Below are positions 1-6,982 of a stretch of 64,000 bases of DNA, piece after piece; positions within the stretch are counted from its first letter, which is position 1; every line of letters starts with the position of its first letter. The notes beneath the pieces are model-generated. The model saw only the letters and a program-made list of their open reading frames with translations, did not search any database and was not told the DNA's origin. This stretch comes from Rhodobacteraceae bacterium LMO-JJ12. GTDB lineage: Bacteria; Pseudomonadota; Alphaproteobacteria; Rhodobacterales; Rhodobacteraceae. The position numbers were made by a program, and so were the translations under genes. The stretch spans positions 186,001-250,000 of the forward strand of contig JAKGBX010000003.1 of NCBI GenBank assembly GCA_021555075.1, written 5' to 3'.

Positions 1-487
1 TCTTTCCGATGTCGCGGTAGCCGTGAAGCGCAATCCTGGCCTCGCCAGCATCGAACCCCTTCCATTGTTCGAACGACCTCTGCAAGGCAGTAGGCGAAGG
101 GAACTCGGCGAGGGCAAGATTGGTCTCTACGCTCGGCGACTGGCCGGTTCCATCGTGGAACAGGAAGCCGTCGCCATTGGATGAGAACGCAAAAGGAACC
201 CTGAGCATTTTTGCGTAGGTCAGGGCTTGCTGCATTCCGTCTCCGACGGCGTGAGAGTTGTCTTTCGCCTCAATAACCGCGATGGGGATATTCGGCTTCA
301 GGTACAAAACATAATCGGCGCGCTTTTGCTTTCCGCGAGCGACCAGCTTACCGCGAACAATAATCCGACCATCGGTGAGCGTCTTTTCTTCGGAAATCTG
401 CGTTTGCAAATCCCAGCCGGCGCCCTGCAGGGCGGGCGTAACGAATTTGCTGCAGATGTCGCGTTCGGATAGCTCGGATTTTTTCAT
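1..487 (-). CDS. hsdR: Type I restriction enzyme R subunit, N-terminal part (runs off left edge)
   Basis: The frame is open from the ATG at 487 to the left edge, about 162 residues, beginning MKKSELSERDICSKFVTPAL. It holds the HsdR N-terminal nuclease core: an Asp in RADYVLYL, then the hydrophobic strand and E-A-K of IAVIEAKD, the PD-(D/E)xK signature. The following NSHAVGDGMQQALTYAKML and FSSNGDGF segments are also typical of HsdR N-domains. The helicase part would lie outside the window. The role is DNA cleavage in a type I restriction complex. It is a different protein from the complete HsdR at 34.5 kb. Whether the gene is intact cannot be judged here. Confidence 0.8.
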   Translation of the reverse strand, partial: MKKSELSERDICSKFVTPALQGAGWDLQTQISEEKTLTDGRIIVRGKLVARGKQKRADYVLYLKPNIPIAVIEAKDNSHAVGDGMQQALTYAKMLRVPFAFSSNGDGFLFHDGTGQSPSVETNLALAEFPSPTALQRSFEQWKGFDAGEARIALHGYRDIGK

Positions 488-656
488 TTGAAACCACAGT
501 AACTCTCGGGGCTACTCTAATCGGTAAGGGTAGTAGAGCAACCGGAGATTGCGGTACTGTGCTTCGTGTCAGCGAGTCCTTCGGCGACAGCAGGGGCAAT
601 CGAGCCGGGATTTTCCTGCACGATGCTGGCGACAACCTGCCCAGATTATGTGATCT

Positions 657-755
657 TCAAGTCTGTGGGATGGCTGCCTCCCGGCTGATTGGGATGGAAT
701 GCAGTGAGAATTTGGTGCGGATGATTTCCAGTTTCTCAGACGCCGGGTATCTCAT
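657..755 (-). pseudogene. IS3-family OrfB remnant (first residues only)
   Basis: A start at 755 reads MRYPASEKLEIIRT, the characteristic beginning of the OrfB integrase of an IS3 subgroup, sited directly downstream of the OrfA fragment as expected. After about 14 residues the similarity stops and the frame ends at 657. The rest of OrfB, with its DDE residues, is gone, so the element is dead. A further open stretch on the same strand down to about 540 has no recognisable family. Confidence 0.6.
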
Positions 756-774
756 TCCTCGAACTCCCCATCCA

Positions 775-1167
775 TTACCCGCCAGGCGAATGCGAAGCAT
801 TCTGCCGCGAGGGCCCTGTCATGCCTTTTTTGTGCAGACGGTTTTCCAGGGTCAGATCGGCGACGCATTCCTTCAGTGCCGTCGCCTCGGATCGCAGCTC
901 CTTCACCTCGGGTGAGGTTGCCTGGCGGGCTGTATCGCCGGACAAACGGCGCTTCCCAGCCTCGAGAAACTCCTTTGACCAACTGTAATACAGACTCTCG
1001 GAGATGCCCTCGCGGCGGCATAGCACCGAGATAGTTTCTTCGCCGCGAAGGCCCGCCAGATCAATGCGGATCTTCTCTTCGGAAGAATAGGTTTGCCGCG
1101 TCTTGCGGCGGATGGTTTTGACCAGCTTGTCAGCCGAAGCTTTGCTGGTTCCGGATTTCTTGTTCAT
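775..1167 (-). pseudogene. IS3-family transposase OrfA, C-terminus frameshifted
   Basis: The start at 1167 (MNKKSGTSKASADK) gives about 130 residues: a helix-turn-helix region (YSSEEKIRIDLAGLRGEETI followed by CRREGISESLYYSWSKEF) and then a leucine-zipper-like helix (ELRSEATALKECVADLTLENR). This is IS3 OrfA architecture. The expected tail leads into OrfB, but here the frame ends in an unrelated SRQNASHSPGG. The tail that fits the family (MDGEFEE just before the OrfB start) lies in another frame, so a small indel is likely. With OrfB truncated the copy cannot transpose alone. Confidence 0.65.
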
Positions 1168-1241
1168 CTTATGGAATGGACGCCCCTTGCATCCAAGCCG
1201 ATAGTTTTCGGCATACGTAGCAAGAAGAAGGAGTTCACAAA

Positions 1242-1505
1242 ATGCAGTTGCTCGCAATCAATTTGGGCAAGCAATCGTTTCACATTCACGGGATTAGCAA
1301 TGACGGCCAGGTGCTCTCAAGGAAGGTGACCAGATCAAAGCTTGAGGCTACCGTGCAGGAGCTTTCCCCTGGAGCCATTGCCATGGAAGCTTGTGCCAGC
1401 GCTCATCATTGGGGACGTCGTTTCGAGACTATGGGTTTTCCGGTTCGCCTCATACACCCACGTTTCGTTATGCCATTCGTCAAAGGCTCGAAGAATGACG
1501 CGGTA
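1242..1505 (+). pseudogene. IS110-family transposase, N-terminal fragment
   Basis: The reading frame starts MQLLAINLGKQSFHIHGI and continues through AMEACASAHHWGRRF and the basic FVKGSKNDAV, the N-terminal DEDD (RuvC-like) half of an IS110-family recombinase. The normal Asp in AIDLGKQ is Asn here (AINLGKQ). Similarity breaks abruptly at SKNDAV near 1505, where the sequence becomes the antisense of an IS481-like fragment. The C-terminal serine domain is missing. It is probably the relic of one IS cut by insertion of another. Confidence 0.65.
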
Positions 1506-1619
1506 GAAACTGGCGCGACCAATCCCAAAATAGCGGCAGGTTTTAGCGAACTGGCCGATCTCTTCGGCGTATCGCAAAATCCGCAACTTGCGTTGAATCT
1601 CGCGTTTGTCCTTGGTCAT
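1500..1619 (-). pseudogene. IS481-like transposase, N-terminal fragment
   Basis: Reading from 1619: MTKDKREIQRKLRILRYAEE, then CRYFGIGRASFYR, a helix-turn-helix start common to IS481-type transposases. It is only about 40 residues long and runs straight into the IS110 fragment at about 1500-1505. The conserved 32-bp segment at 1655-1686 lies where the IS end would be, about 40-70 bp upstream of the start. Confidence 0.55.
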
Positions 1620-1654
1620 GAACATCTCCTTCCTCCCAAACCTGGGACGCTAAA

Positions 1655-1686
1655 GGAAATGTCTCGCGAGTAACGGCATATCTACA
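1655..1686. repeat. IS-end-like 32-bp repeat, copy 1
   Basis: The segment GGAAATGTCTCGCGAGTAAC followed by GGCATATCTACA recurs at 43888-43919 with one substitution (G to A). Read on the minus strand it starts TGTAGATATGC, and it sits just upstream of the IS481-like start. It is most simply the terminal region of that IS, left twice in this window. Confidence 0.6.
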
Positions 1687-1936
1687 GATCACACTTCCGG
1701 CGAATTCACGATTTCCGCCCACCTATCTGGTGCTGCACATGCTGGAGGCCATGAAATAAATGCCTTGATCGGGCTGAGAGCGGACCTTTGACACTTCCGG
1801 AATAAATGTCGGCCATAGCACTTTACTGCCACGCGCATCTCGTGTCGGCGACCAGGCCTTGACCTGCACCCAACGGCTCCCCCGACACCGTTCAGATGCT
1901 ACCTAAAAATGTTGGCTTCTGGTTCCCTGGCCGCAC
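1687..1936. other. Intergenic, no gene recognised
   Basis: About 250 bp between the IS debris and the stop of the TRAP/hydrolase fusion gene. A short frame ending YLVLHMLEAMK at about 1759 may be the relic of a gene end, but no family is recognisable. No clear terminator hairpin with a T-run was seen. Confidence 0.4.
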
Positions 1937-3925
1937 TCACCTTTTCTTTAGGCCAAGATAATCACGTATTCCGATTGTCCGTCTCTCGCGTCCGGTACCG
2001 GGGGACACAGCTTCGGCCAGAGTCTCAGCCAGGTCTGTCACCCCCTCGACCTTGTCGAAGACATAGGAGTGCCGCATGATTGTGGTCGCAGCTTGGTACA
2101 GCTTGCGCGGGTCAATATCTGCGGCGTCGATGGCAACGATATCCGGATCGTCCACCATGTCCTCCGGCACCGAACGCCCAAGCCGTTCATCCCGATGAAC
2201 CATGTATGACAAGTAAAGGGGACGGTCGTACTGTGACACGTAGACCGTAACCTCTTCGGCGAAAGCCGAGAGCGGATGCCGCCCGGTGCGGTTCTCGATC
2301 AGCAAGAACCTGTCCTTGGAGACATCCGACGCCGCAAAGACGAAATCCGCGAAACGCGCGTCATCCGGGTCGAGATCACGATCCTGCAGACTCTCGATGA
2401 AATCGAGAAGCAGTCGGGAGCCCATGCTGTGCGCGACAAGACTGATCCGGTCGGTCGGAACCTTGGCCATGACAAGCCGAAGGAAGTCCTTGAAATTGGT
2501 CTTGCCTATCTCCCAGGACGACTCGTCATAAGCGTACGCCAGAAGCGTACCCTCGCTCGCCCAGCTGAATAGAATTACCACCGCTTCCGGTGCGATATCC
2601 GCCCGCACCGTCGCTGACCGGGCAAGCGCCTCGGAGAAGCTGGTGTTGTAGCCATGAACGAAGATCACCACCGGCTGGTCAGCTGCGGCGATTTCTGTCA
2701 GCACTTGGTTGTTGAAAGCTTCCTGCGAGATCAGGTCGATTGTCCGGAATTCTGTTGCATCCTCCACGTCGTCATCCAGCCGCCGCGAGCTCTTCATCTC
2801 GACCGTCGCCTCGCCAAAGGTCAGGTTTGACCCGGTGCGCTTACCCGAGAACGTCTGACCTAAGGTGCCGCGGGAAGACCGCGCCCGATCCGTGACGAAG
2901 TACACCTCCTGCGTTTCCGCCGGGCGCAGATCGTCGGCACTCGGGACCGGAGCGGGCGCCCCATACGACCCAGCGGCGTAGGCGGCGAGGACGATCTCGC
3001 CCCCGATATCAGAGCCAAAAAACTCGTTGGCTTGCGAGGCCGCGACGGTCCGAACCGTCCCGAAATCGTCTTCGCTCCAAGCCGCCAGTCGGATGCCATT
3101 GTCCGCAGCGGTCTCGCGGAACGCGCCGATGTCTGCTTGAACGCGCTCATCCCACTCCCCGGCAACAGCTTCTGCGGCCTCGACCAGCGCGGTCTGGCTG
3201 ACGATGTCAAGTTGGCCCCAGGTATCGATCGGCATTAGGACAACCAGAACATCGGAGCTGAATGGACGATCCACGGCATATGAGACGACCCTATTGAACC
3301 CCAAGGAAATCGACGCGTCACTATAGGGTGCGATTGTCGTGGAATCGAAGGCACCACTGTCCAGCGCAGCAAAGACTTCCGCAAAGGCAACATTGACGGG
3401 TTTTGCGCCAACCGCGGCCAGAACCCCTGCCGACGGATCGTTCGGTCGCATGACAACCGTTTTTCCCTCCAAATTCGCTATGTTTTCGATCGGTGTAGTC
3501 GAAGCGAATGTCCGCGCGCCAGTCTGCCAGAAGGCCAACACCCGAAAGCCCTCCTCTTCAAGTCCGTAGCGGGCATAGGCGCCAACTTCGGAATTCAGCA
3601 CCTGCCGAAATTCAAGAGCCCCGTCCGCAAGAAAAGGCTGTTGCAGGGGCCGTGTTTCCGCCAGGTCGAACAGCTGGAGCGGCAAAACGGCGATGTCGAC
3701 TAAACCCGCCTGCGCCATCTCCTGCAAGTCCGACGGGCCTACAATCCCCACAAGGGTGTCTACCTTGGTCGCTGGATCAATCTGGCTGACGGCCTCGGCG
3801 AACCTGCCGGCAATCCCGTCCGCCTGCGCTGTGGTGCCAAGTCTCAGACTGGCCTGCGCCGCCACTCCACCCGCGCCGAATAGCGCCAACGCCAAAACGG
3901 CGATACAACTCACGATCCGGCCCAT
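1937..3925 (-). CDS. Secreted fusion: TRAP-type solute-binding domain + DUF900-like alpha/beta hydrolase
   Basis: The ATG at 3925 follows AAAAGGGGGCGGGTT and opens a signal peptide (MGRIVSCIAVLALALF, cleavage after GVAAQA). An upstream in-frame TTG at 3949 is less likely. Residues about 25-320 resemble a DctP-type TRAP binding protein (NLEGKTVVMRPNDPSAGVL, then NVAFAEVFAALDSGAFD). After a Pro/Ala linker, residues about 340-650 form an alpha/beta hydrolase of the DUF900 type: oxyanion strand VVIFVHGYNTSF, and nucleophile elbow VAHSMGS with Ser at about residue 500. Both halves look complete. The natural role is unknown; a periplasmic ligand-sensing esterase or protease-like enzyme is an inference. 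No TRAP membrane subunits are adjacent. Confidence 0.8.
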   Translation of the reverse strand: MGRIVSCIAVLALALFGAGGVAAQASLRLGTTAQADGIAGRFAEAVSQIDPATKVDTLVGIVGPSDLQEMAQAGLVDIAVLPLQLFDLAETRPLQQPFLADGALEFRQVLNSEVGAYARYGLEEEGFRVLAFWQTGARTFASTTPIENIANLEGKTVVMRPNDPSAGVLAAVGAKPVNVAFAEVFAALDSGAFDSTTIAPYSDASISLGFNRVVSYAVDRPFSSDVLVVLMPIDTWGQLDIVSQTALVEAAEAVAGEWDERVQADIGAFRETAADNGIRLAAWSEDDFGTVRTVAASQANEFFGSDIGGEIVLAAYAAGSYGAPAPVPSADDLRPAETQEVYFVTDRARSSRGTLGQTFSGKRTGSNLTFGEATVEMKSSRRLDDDVEDATEFRTIDLISQEAFNNQVLTEIAAADQPVVIFVHGYNTSFSEALARSATVRADIAPEAVVILFSWASEGTLLAYAYDESSWEIGKTNFKDFLRLVMAKVPTDRISLVAHSMGSRLLLDFIESLQDRDLDPDDARFADFVFAASDVSKDRFLLIENRTGRHPLSAFAEEVTVYVSQYDRPLYLSYMVHRDERLGRSVPEDMVDDPDIVAIDAADIDPRKLYQAATTIMRHSYVFDKVEGVTDLAETLAEAVSPGTGRERRTIGIRDYLGLKKR

Positions 3926-4305
3926 AACCCGCCCCCTTTTCGTCCGCAAGACCCGGAATGAGTGTAGCGCGAAACGGAAACTCGCGCTACCCGCCTATCT
4001 CGGGCCAGCAGACCTATCCGGTGAATGATGGAAAACACCCTTCCGTTTTATATGGTTCCAACGTCTGCTTTCATGTCTTGGCACTTTGCCGCCCTCAACC
4101 GCAGAGAAAGCCCGCAAACCGCCGTTCGTGAAGGCTGCCGATTACGGCCCGAAGCCGACCTTAGGCCTCTGCATAGTAAATGGCGGGTTGGTGACCAGAA
4201 CGCCCTTGAAAAACGAATCTAAAACTGAGCATCCGGGCTAAATTTGCGCGGTTTGACGATCTCGCCTAATCTGGTCTCAGCATTTTTTGGCGGAGGTGCG
4301 AAGCT
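3926..4305. other. Intergenic between divergent genes
   Basis: About 380 bp separating two divergently transcribed genes; promoters for both should lie here. The part from about 4120 to 4170 (TTCGTGAAGGCTGCCGATTA and following) resembles the degenerate intergenic repeats seen elsewhere in the window. No ORF here is convincing. Confidence 0.4.
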
Positions 4306-4899
4306 ATGAAGATCGACTTTTGGTTCTCAATCGGGAGCACTTATAGTTACCTGACAGTCATGCGACTTGCCGAAGTCGAAGGAACGTCAGGAATCCGATT
4401 CAGGTGGCGCCCGTTTAATGTGCGTCATGTGATGATCGAACAGAACAACATACCGTTCAAAGACAAGCCCGTTAAGTCTGCTTATATGTGGCGAGACATC
4501 GAGCGCCGTGCGAAACGCTATGGCCTCTCACCGAAGTCTCCTGCACCCTACCCGCTGCCAGGCCTTGTTCTGGCCAACCAAATCGCCATCGTCGGTGTCG
4601 AAGACGGCTGGGTAGAGGATTACGTTCGTGCAACTTATCGACGCTGGTTCGAAAACGGCGAGGCGGCCGGCGAGGAACCAAACCTATCGGCAAGCTTGAA
4701 GGAAATCGGTTGCGATCCAGACGAAGTCTTGGCCGCTGCCCAAACGCAGCGAACCGTAGATCAGTTGGAGACGGCCACCGATGAGGCAATGAACCTCGGT
4801 GTCTTCGGGTCACCTACTTTTGCGGTAGGTCAAGAATTGTTCTGGGGTGATGATCGTTTGGACGATGCCATACACTGGGCGAAAGATAAACCAAGCTAA
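4306..4899 (+). CDS. DsbA-fold 2-hydroxychromene-2-carboxylate isomerase family protein
   Basis: A 197-residue protein of the usual size for the family, with Shine-Dalgarno GGCGGAGG before the ATG. The N-terminus MKIDFWFSIGSTYSYL carries Ser at position 11, the place of the catalytic Ser/Cys of HCCA isomerases and kappa-class GST-like proteins. The C-terminal GVFGSPTF contains the cis-Pro loop. HCCA isomerase uses glutathione in naphthalene breakdown, but no aromatic-degradation genes are near, so the substrate is unknown. It stands alone, divergent from the TRAP/hydrolase fusion. Confidence 0.85.
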   Translation: MKIDFWFSIGSTYSYLTVMRLAEVEGTSGIRFRWRPFNVRHVMIEQNNIPFKDKPVKSAYMWRDIERRAKRYGLSPKSPAPYPLPGLVLANQIAIVGVEDGWVEDYVRATYRRWFENGEAAGEEPNLSASLKEIGCDPDEVLAAAQTQRTVDQLETATDEAMNLGVFGSPTFAVGQELFWGDDRLDDAIHWAKDKPS

Positions 4900-5224
4900 A
4901 TAAAGGCCGGCTTCCAGCACCGTGCTGTCGATTTACACGAACGGCCCTGACTCGCCGTTCGGCTTCGGCCCCTTGCTGCATCGCAGCTTCCCCAGACCGG
5001 CCATTCGTCCATCGTGCAGCATTTTCGGGCCCGGAGGTCGGCAGAGCGGACTTTGCTGCCGTTCAGGGCGCAGAGTCAAAAGACTTCTGTTAGCCCGTAT
5101 TCCGGAAGTAAATCTCTGATTTTTCTGGCGTGGGCACGGTATTGTCGATAAAAATCAGGGGGTGTCTGCTGCCTAGCGTTGCCTTCCCAAGGTGGTCATC
5201 TCGGAAGATTGCCGCGCAGTTGTG
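4900..5224. other. Intergenic with dispersed repeat sequence
   Basis: About 325 bp. It contains the repeat at 4977-5025 and neighbouring words (GAACGGCCCTGA, GGCAGAGCGGACTTTGCTGC) like those in other gaps of this window. No gene is supported. Confidence 0.4.
4977..5025. repeat. Degenerate dispersed intergenic repeat, copy A
   Basis: This 49-bp stretch, with core AGCTTCCCCAGACCGG then CATTC and GCAGCATTTT, matches 13712-13760 with a handful of substitutions. Both lie in gene-free sequence. Confidence 0.6.
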
Positions 5225-5866
5225 TCAGGCCAAGTCGTCAATCGCACGCACGACAGTGCGCTCATGCAACCAATCGTATGCCTTTTGCTCGGTAGAAAAC
5301 TCTAAGTTGGGGTTTCCCAACCGCCAGAGAACACCTGAAATATGCGGTTGAACCTCTTGCATTGTCGTCCAGGCAAACGGTTTCACCCCATCTTGAAAAA
5401 CGACCTTATAAAGGTGCGCACCTTTTTCAGTGGGTTCACCATCATCAACGGGAATGGCCTTGATCGCCCGCGACGATGAAAGGCCAGCAAAGACATATTC
5501 ATTTCCGTTTTCGACAAAAATAGCCCCGAGGTGGTGCTCCTTGACCTGTTGCTCAACCCACTCGCTTTTGCCGGTCTGATACGCTTGATATTCGTCCATC
5601 GACATTGAGAGAGTTTGCAATTGGCTGTGCGATTGCCATGCCCAACTGTGAGCTTCCTTTCGCGCCTTGCGTCGGCTTAGTGTGGCCAAACTCGTGGACG
5701 GGACATAAGCCTCGGGAGAAACTGCGAATTTCTCCACAAACTTCCGGCGGAGAAGGATCGGATTGAGCTCATATTCATCGGCGGTATCGGTCACGATTTC
5801 TGCGGCCCGGCCGCCTTGACCCAAACGATCCTTCAATGTGTCCAAAGCTTCTTCTAATTCAATCAT
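5225..5866 (-). CDS. Hypothetical protein (213 aa) downstream of the OLD nuclease
   Basis: Not recognised. The frame starts MIELEEALDTLKDRLGQGGR. Residues about 18-45 (AAEIVTDTADEYELNPILLRR) could be a helix-turn-helix, which would suit a DNA-binding partner. A basic patch (LSRRKARKEAHSW) follows. The C-terminal half reads as a small alpha/beta domain (KVVFQDGVKPFAWTTMQEV, then YDWLHERTVVRAI). There is no signal peptide or membrane segment. It lies on the same strand as, and about 500 bp beyond, the OLD nuclease and its 183-residue neighbour, so it may or may not share their transcript. Base composition is lower in GC than the cargo genes to the right, suggesting separate acquisition. Confidence 0.6.
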   Translation of the reverse strand: MIELEEALDTLKDRLGQGGRAAEIVTDTADEYELNPILLRRKFVEKFAVSPEAYVPSTSLATLSRRKARKEAHSWAWQSHSQLQTLSMSMDEYQAYQTGKSEWVEQQVKEHHLGAIFVENGNEYVFAGLSSSRAIKAIPVDDGEPTEKGAHLYKVVFQDGVKPFAWTTMQEVQPHISGVLWRLGNPNLEFSTEQKAYDWLHERTVVRAIDDLA

Positions 5867-6372
5867 TTTTACTCAATGAACAGTCTACTTTGAAGGATAC
5901 ACCCCAAGTGGCATGCCGTTTGACGGCAATATCGTTTGATTGGGCCAGTCGATCAAGTGCTTTTTGTTCTGCGCGCCGAGCAACTCCAAACGCGCTCGGC
6001 GATCGAAATTGACCCGATCGCCCGATCCAAACTCGCACGCTCTGGGTGATCCATGAAGCACGCCTCGTGAAACCATCAACACTTTGATTTATATCTGAAT
6101 TAACGAGTTCAGAATAGCGAAATCAGCAGATTACTGGTGGTGTGCGGACTAAAGCTCCAAAGCAGCTATTCGTTCCTTCTGCAGCATCCGGAACTTTGGT
6201 CTCAAAGCCGACCTGCGGCGGCGCGGCATGCATCGCGAGTGTCCGGGCCCTCAGATCGACATCAACGGCCCAAACCAGCCATTCATTGCGTCAGACCGTG
6301 CCGCAATGCAGCGCCCTCATAACGGACGTTGGCACGGTTTGTGAAAGATGGCTCTCACGAAGAGAACTGACG
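5867..6372. other. Intergenic with degenerate repeat words
   Basis: About 500 bp. A 65-residue minus-strand frame at 5885-6082 has no ribosome site or family support. From about 6150 to 6340 the sequence contains words shared with other gaps (CAGCTATTCGTTCC, GGTCTCAAAGCCGACCTGCGG, CCAGCCATTCATTGCG). No gene is supported. Confidence 0.4.
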
Positions 6373-6924
6373 CTATACCAATTCCTTGGCGTCGACGGCA
6401 CCGCCTAACAGGCCATTCAGCGCGGGCAATGAACGCTTTACAGCACTGAGCATCTTCTCTCGGCGGAGAAAGTTTGCGGTTTGCATATTCACCCAATTTC
6501 GAAACTCATCCGATTCTTCGGGACCATTCTGAGCGCATTCCAAAGCCAGATCGCCAATTCGTCCGATCACATCGAGAAACTCTGCCTTCGTTCGGTGCCC
6601 AAGTTTTAGAAAATAGTAGTCGTCGTCTAACGCTCGAAACACGATACAAGGCAGTTCAGAATGCTTGATCTCAAGGTGATTTATGACCGCCCTTGCAAGC
6701 TGAATTCCATATTCTTGCTCGTTGGTGTCGTTGACTGTGTATCCGTTGCCTTCGTGCGGTATTAGCAGATGAAATGAGCTCCCAACGTGCGCATCAAACC
6801 CTTTTCGGGCCGCGAGGACCCAATCAAGTTTTTCTCGACTATAGCTATGATCTATATAGGTTCCGACCAATGCCCGTTGGCGCTCGAATTCTTCGATCTG
6901 TTGTTGTGTCTCAATCAAATACAT
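6373..6924 (-). CDS. Hypothetical protein (183 aa) paired with the OLD nuclease
   Basis: Not recognised. It is soluble, with no signal or membrane segment. It begins MYLIETQQQIEEFERQRALV and has a central segment FHLLIPHEGNGYTVNDTNEQ and a strand/helix region LPCIVFRALDDDYYFLKLGH. The start is 58 bp beyond the stop of the OLD-family gene on the same strand, so co-transcription is likely. Two-gene cassettes of an OLD-type ATPase with a small partner are common among phage-defence loci, which is the basis for suggesting a role as partner or regulator; the sequence itself does not show it. Confidence 0.65.
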   Translation of the reverse strand: MYLIETQQQIEEFERQRALVGTYIDHSYSREKLDWVLAARKGFDAHVGSSFHLLIPHEGNGYTVNDTNEQEYGIQLARAVINHLEIKHSELPCIVFRALDDDYYFLKLGHRTKAEFLDVIGRIGDLALECAQNGPEESDEFRNWVNMQTANFLRREKMLSAVKRSLPALNGLLGGAVDAKELV

Positions 6925-6982
6925 CTATCAACTTACCCTTGGAAAAGCTCTTCACCTCGTAGAAATTCTGATCCTGTCGTGC

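Noticed and set aside
5885-6082. 65-codon minus-strand frame
   Set aside because: No Shine-Dalgarno site, no family, and it lies in a gap of degenerate sequence.
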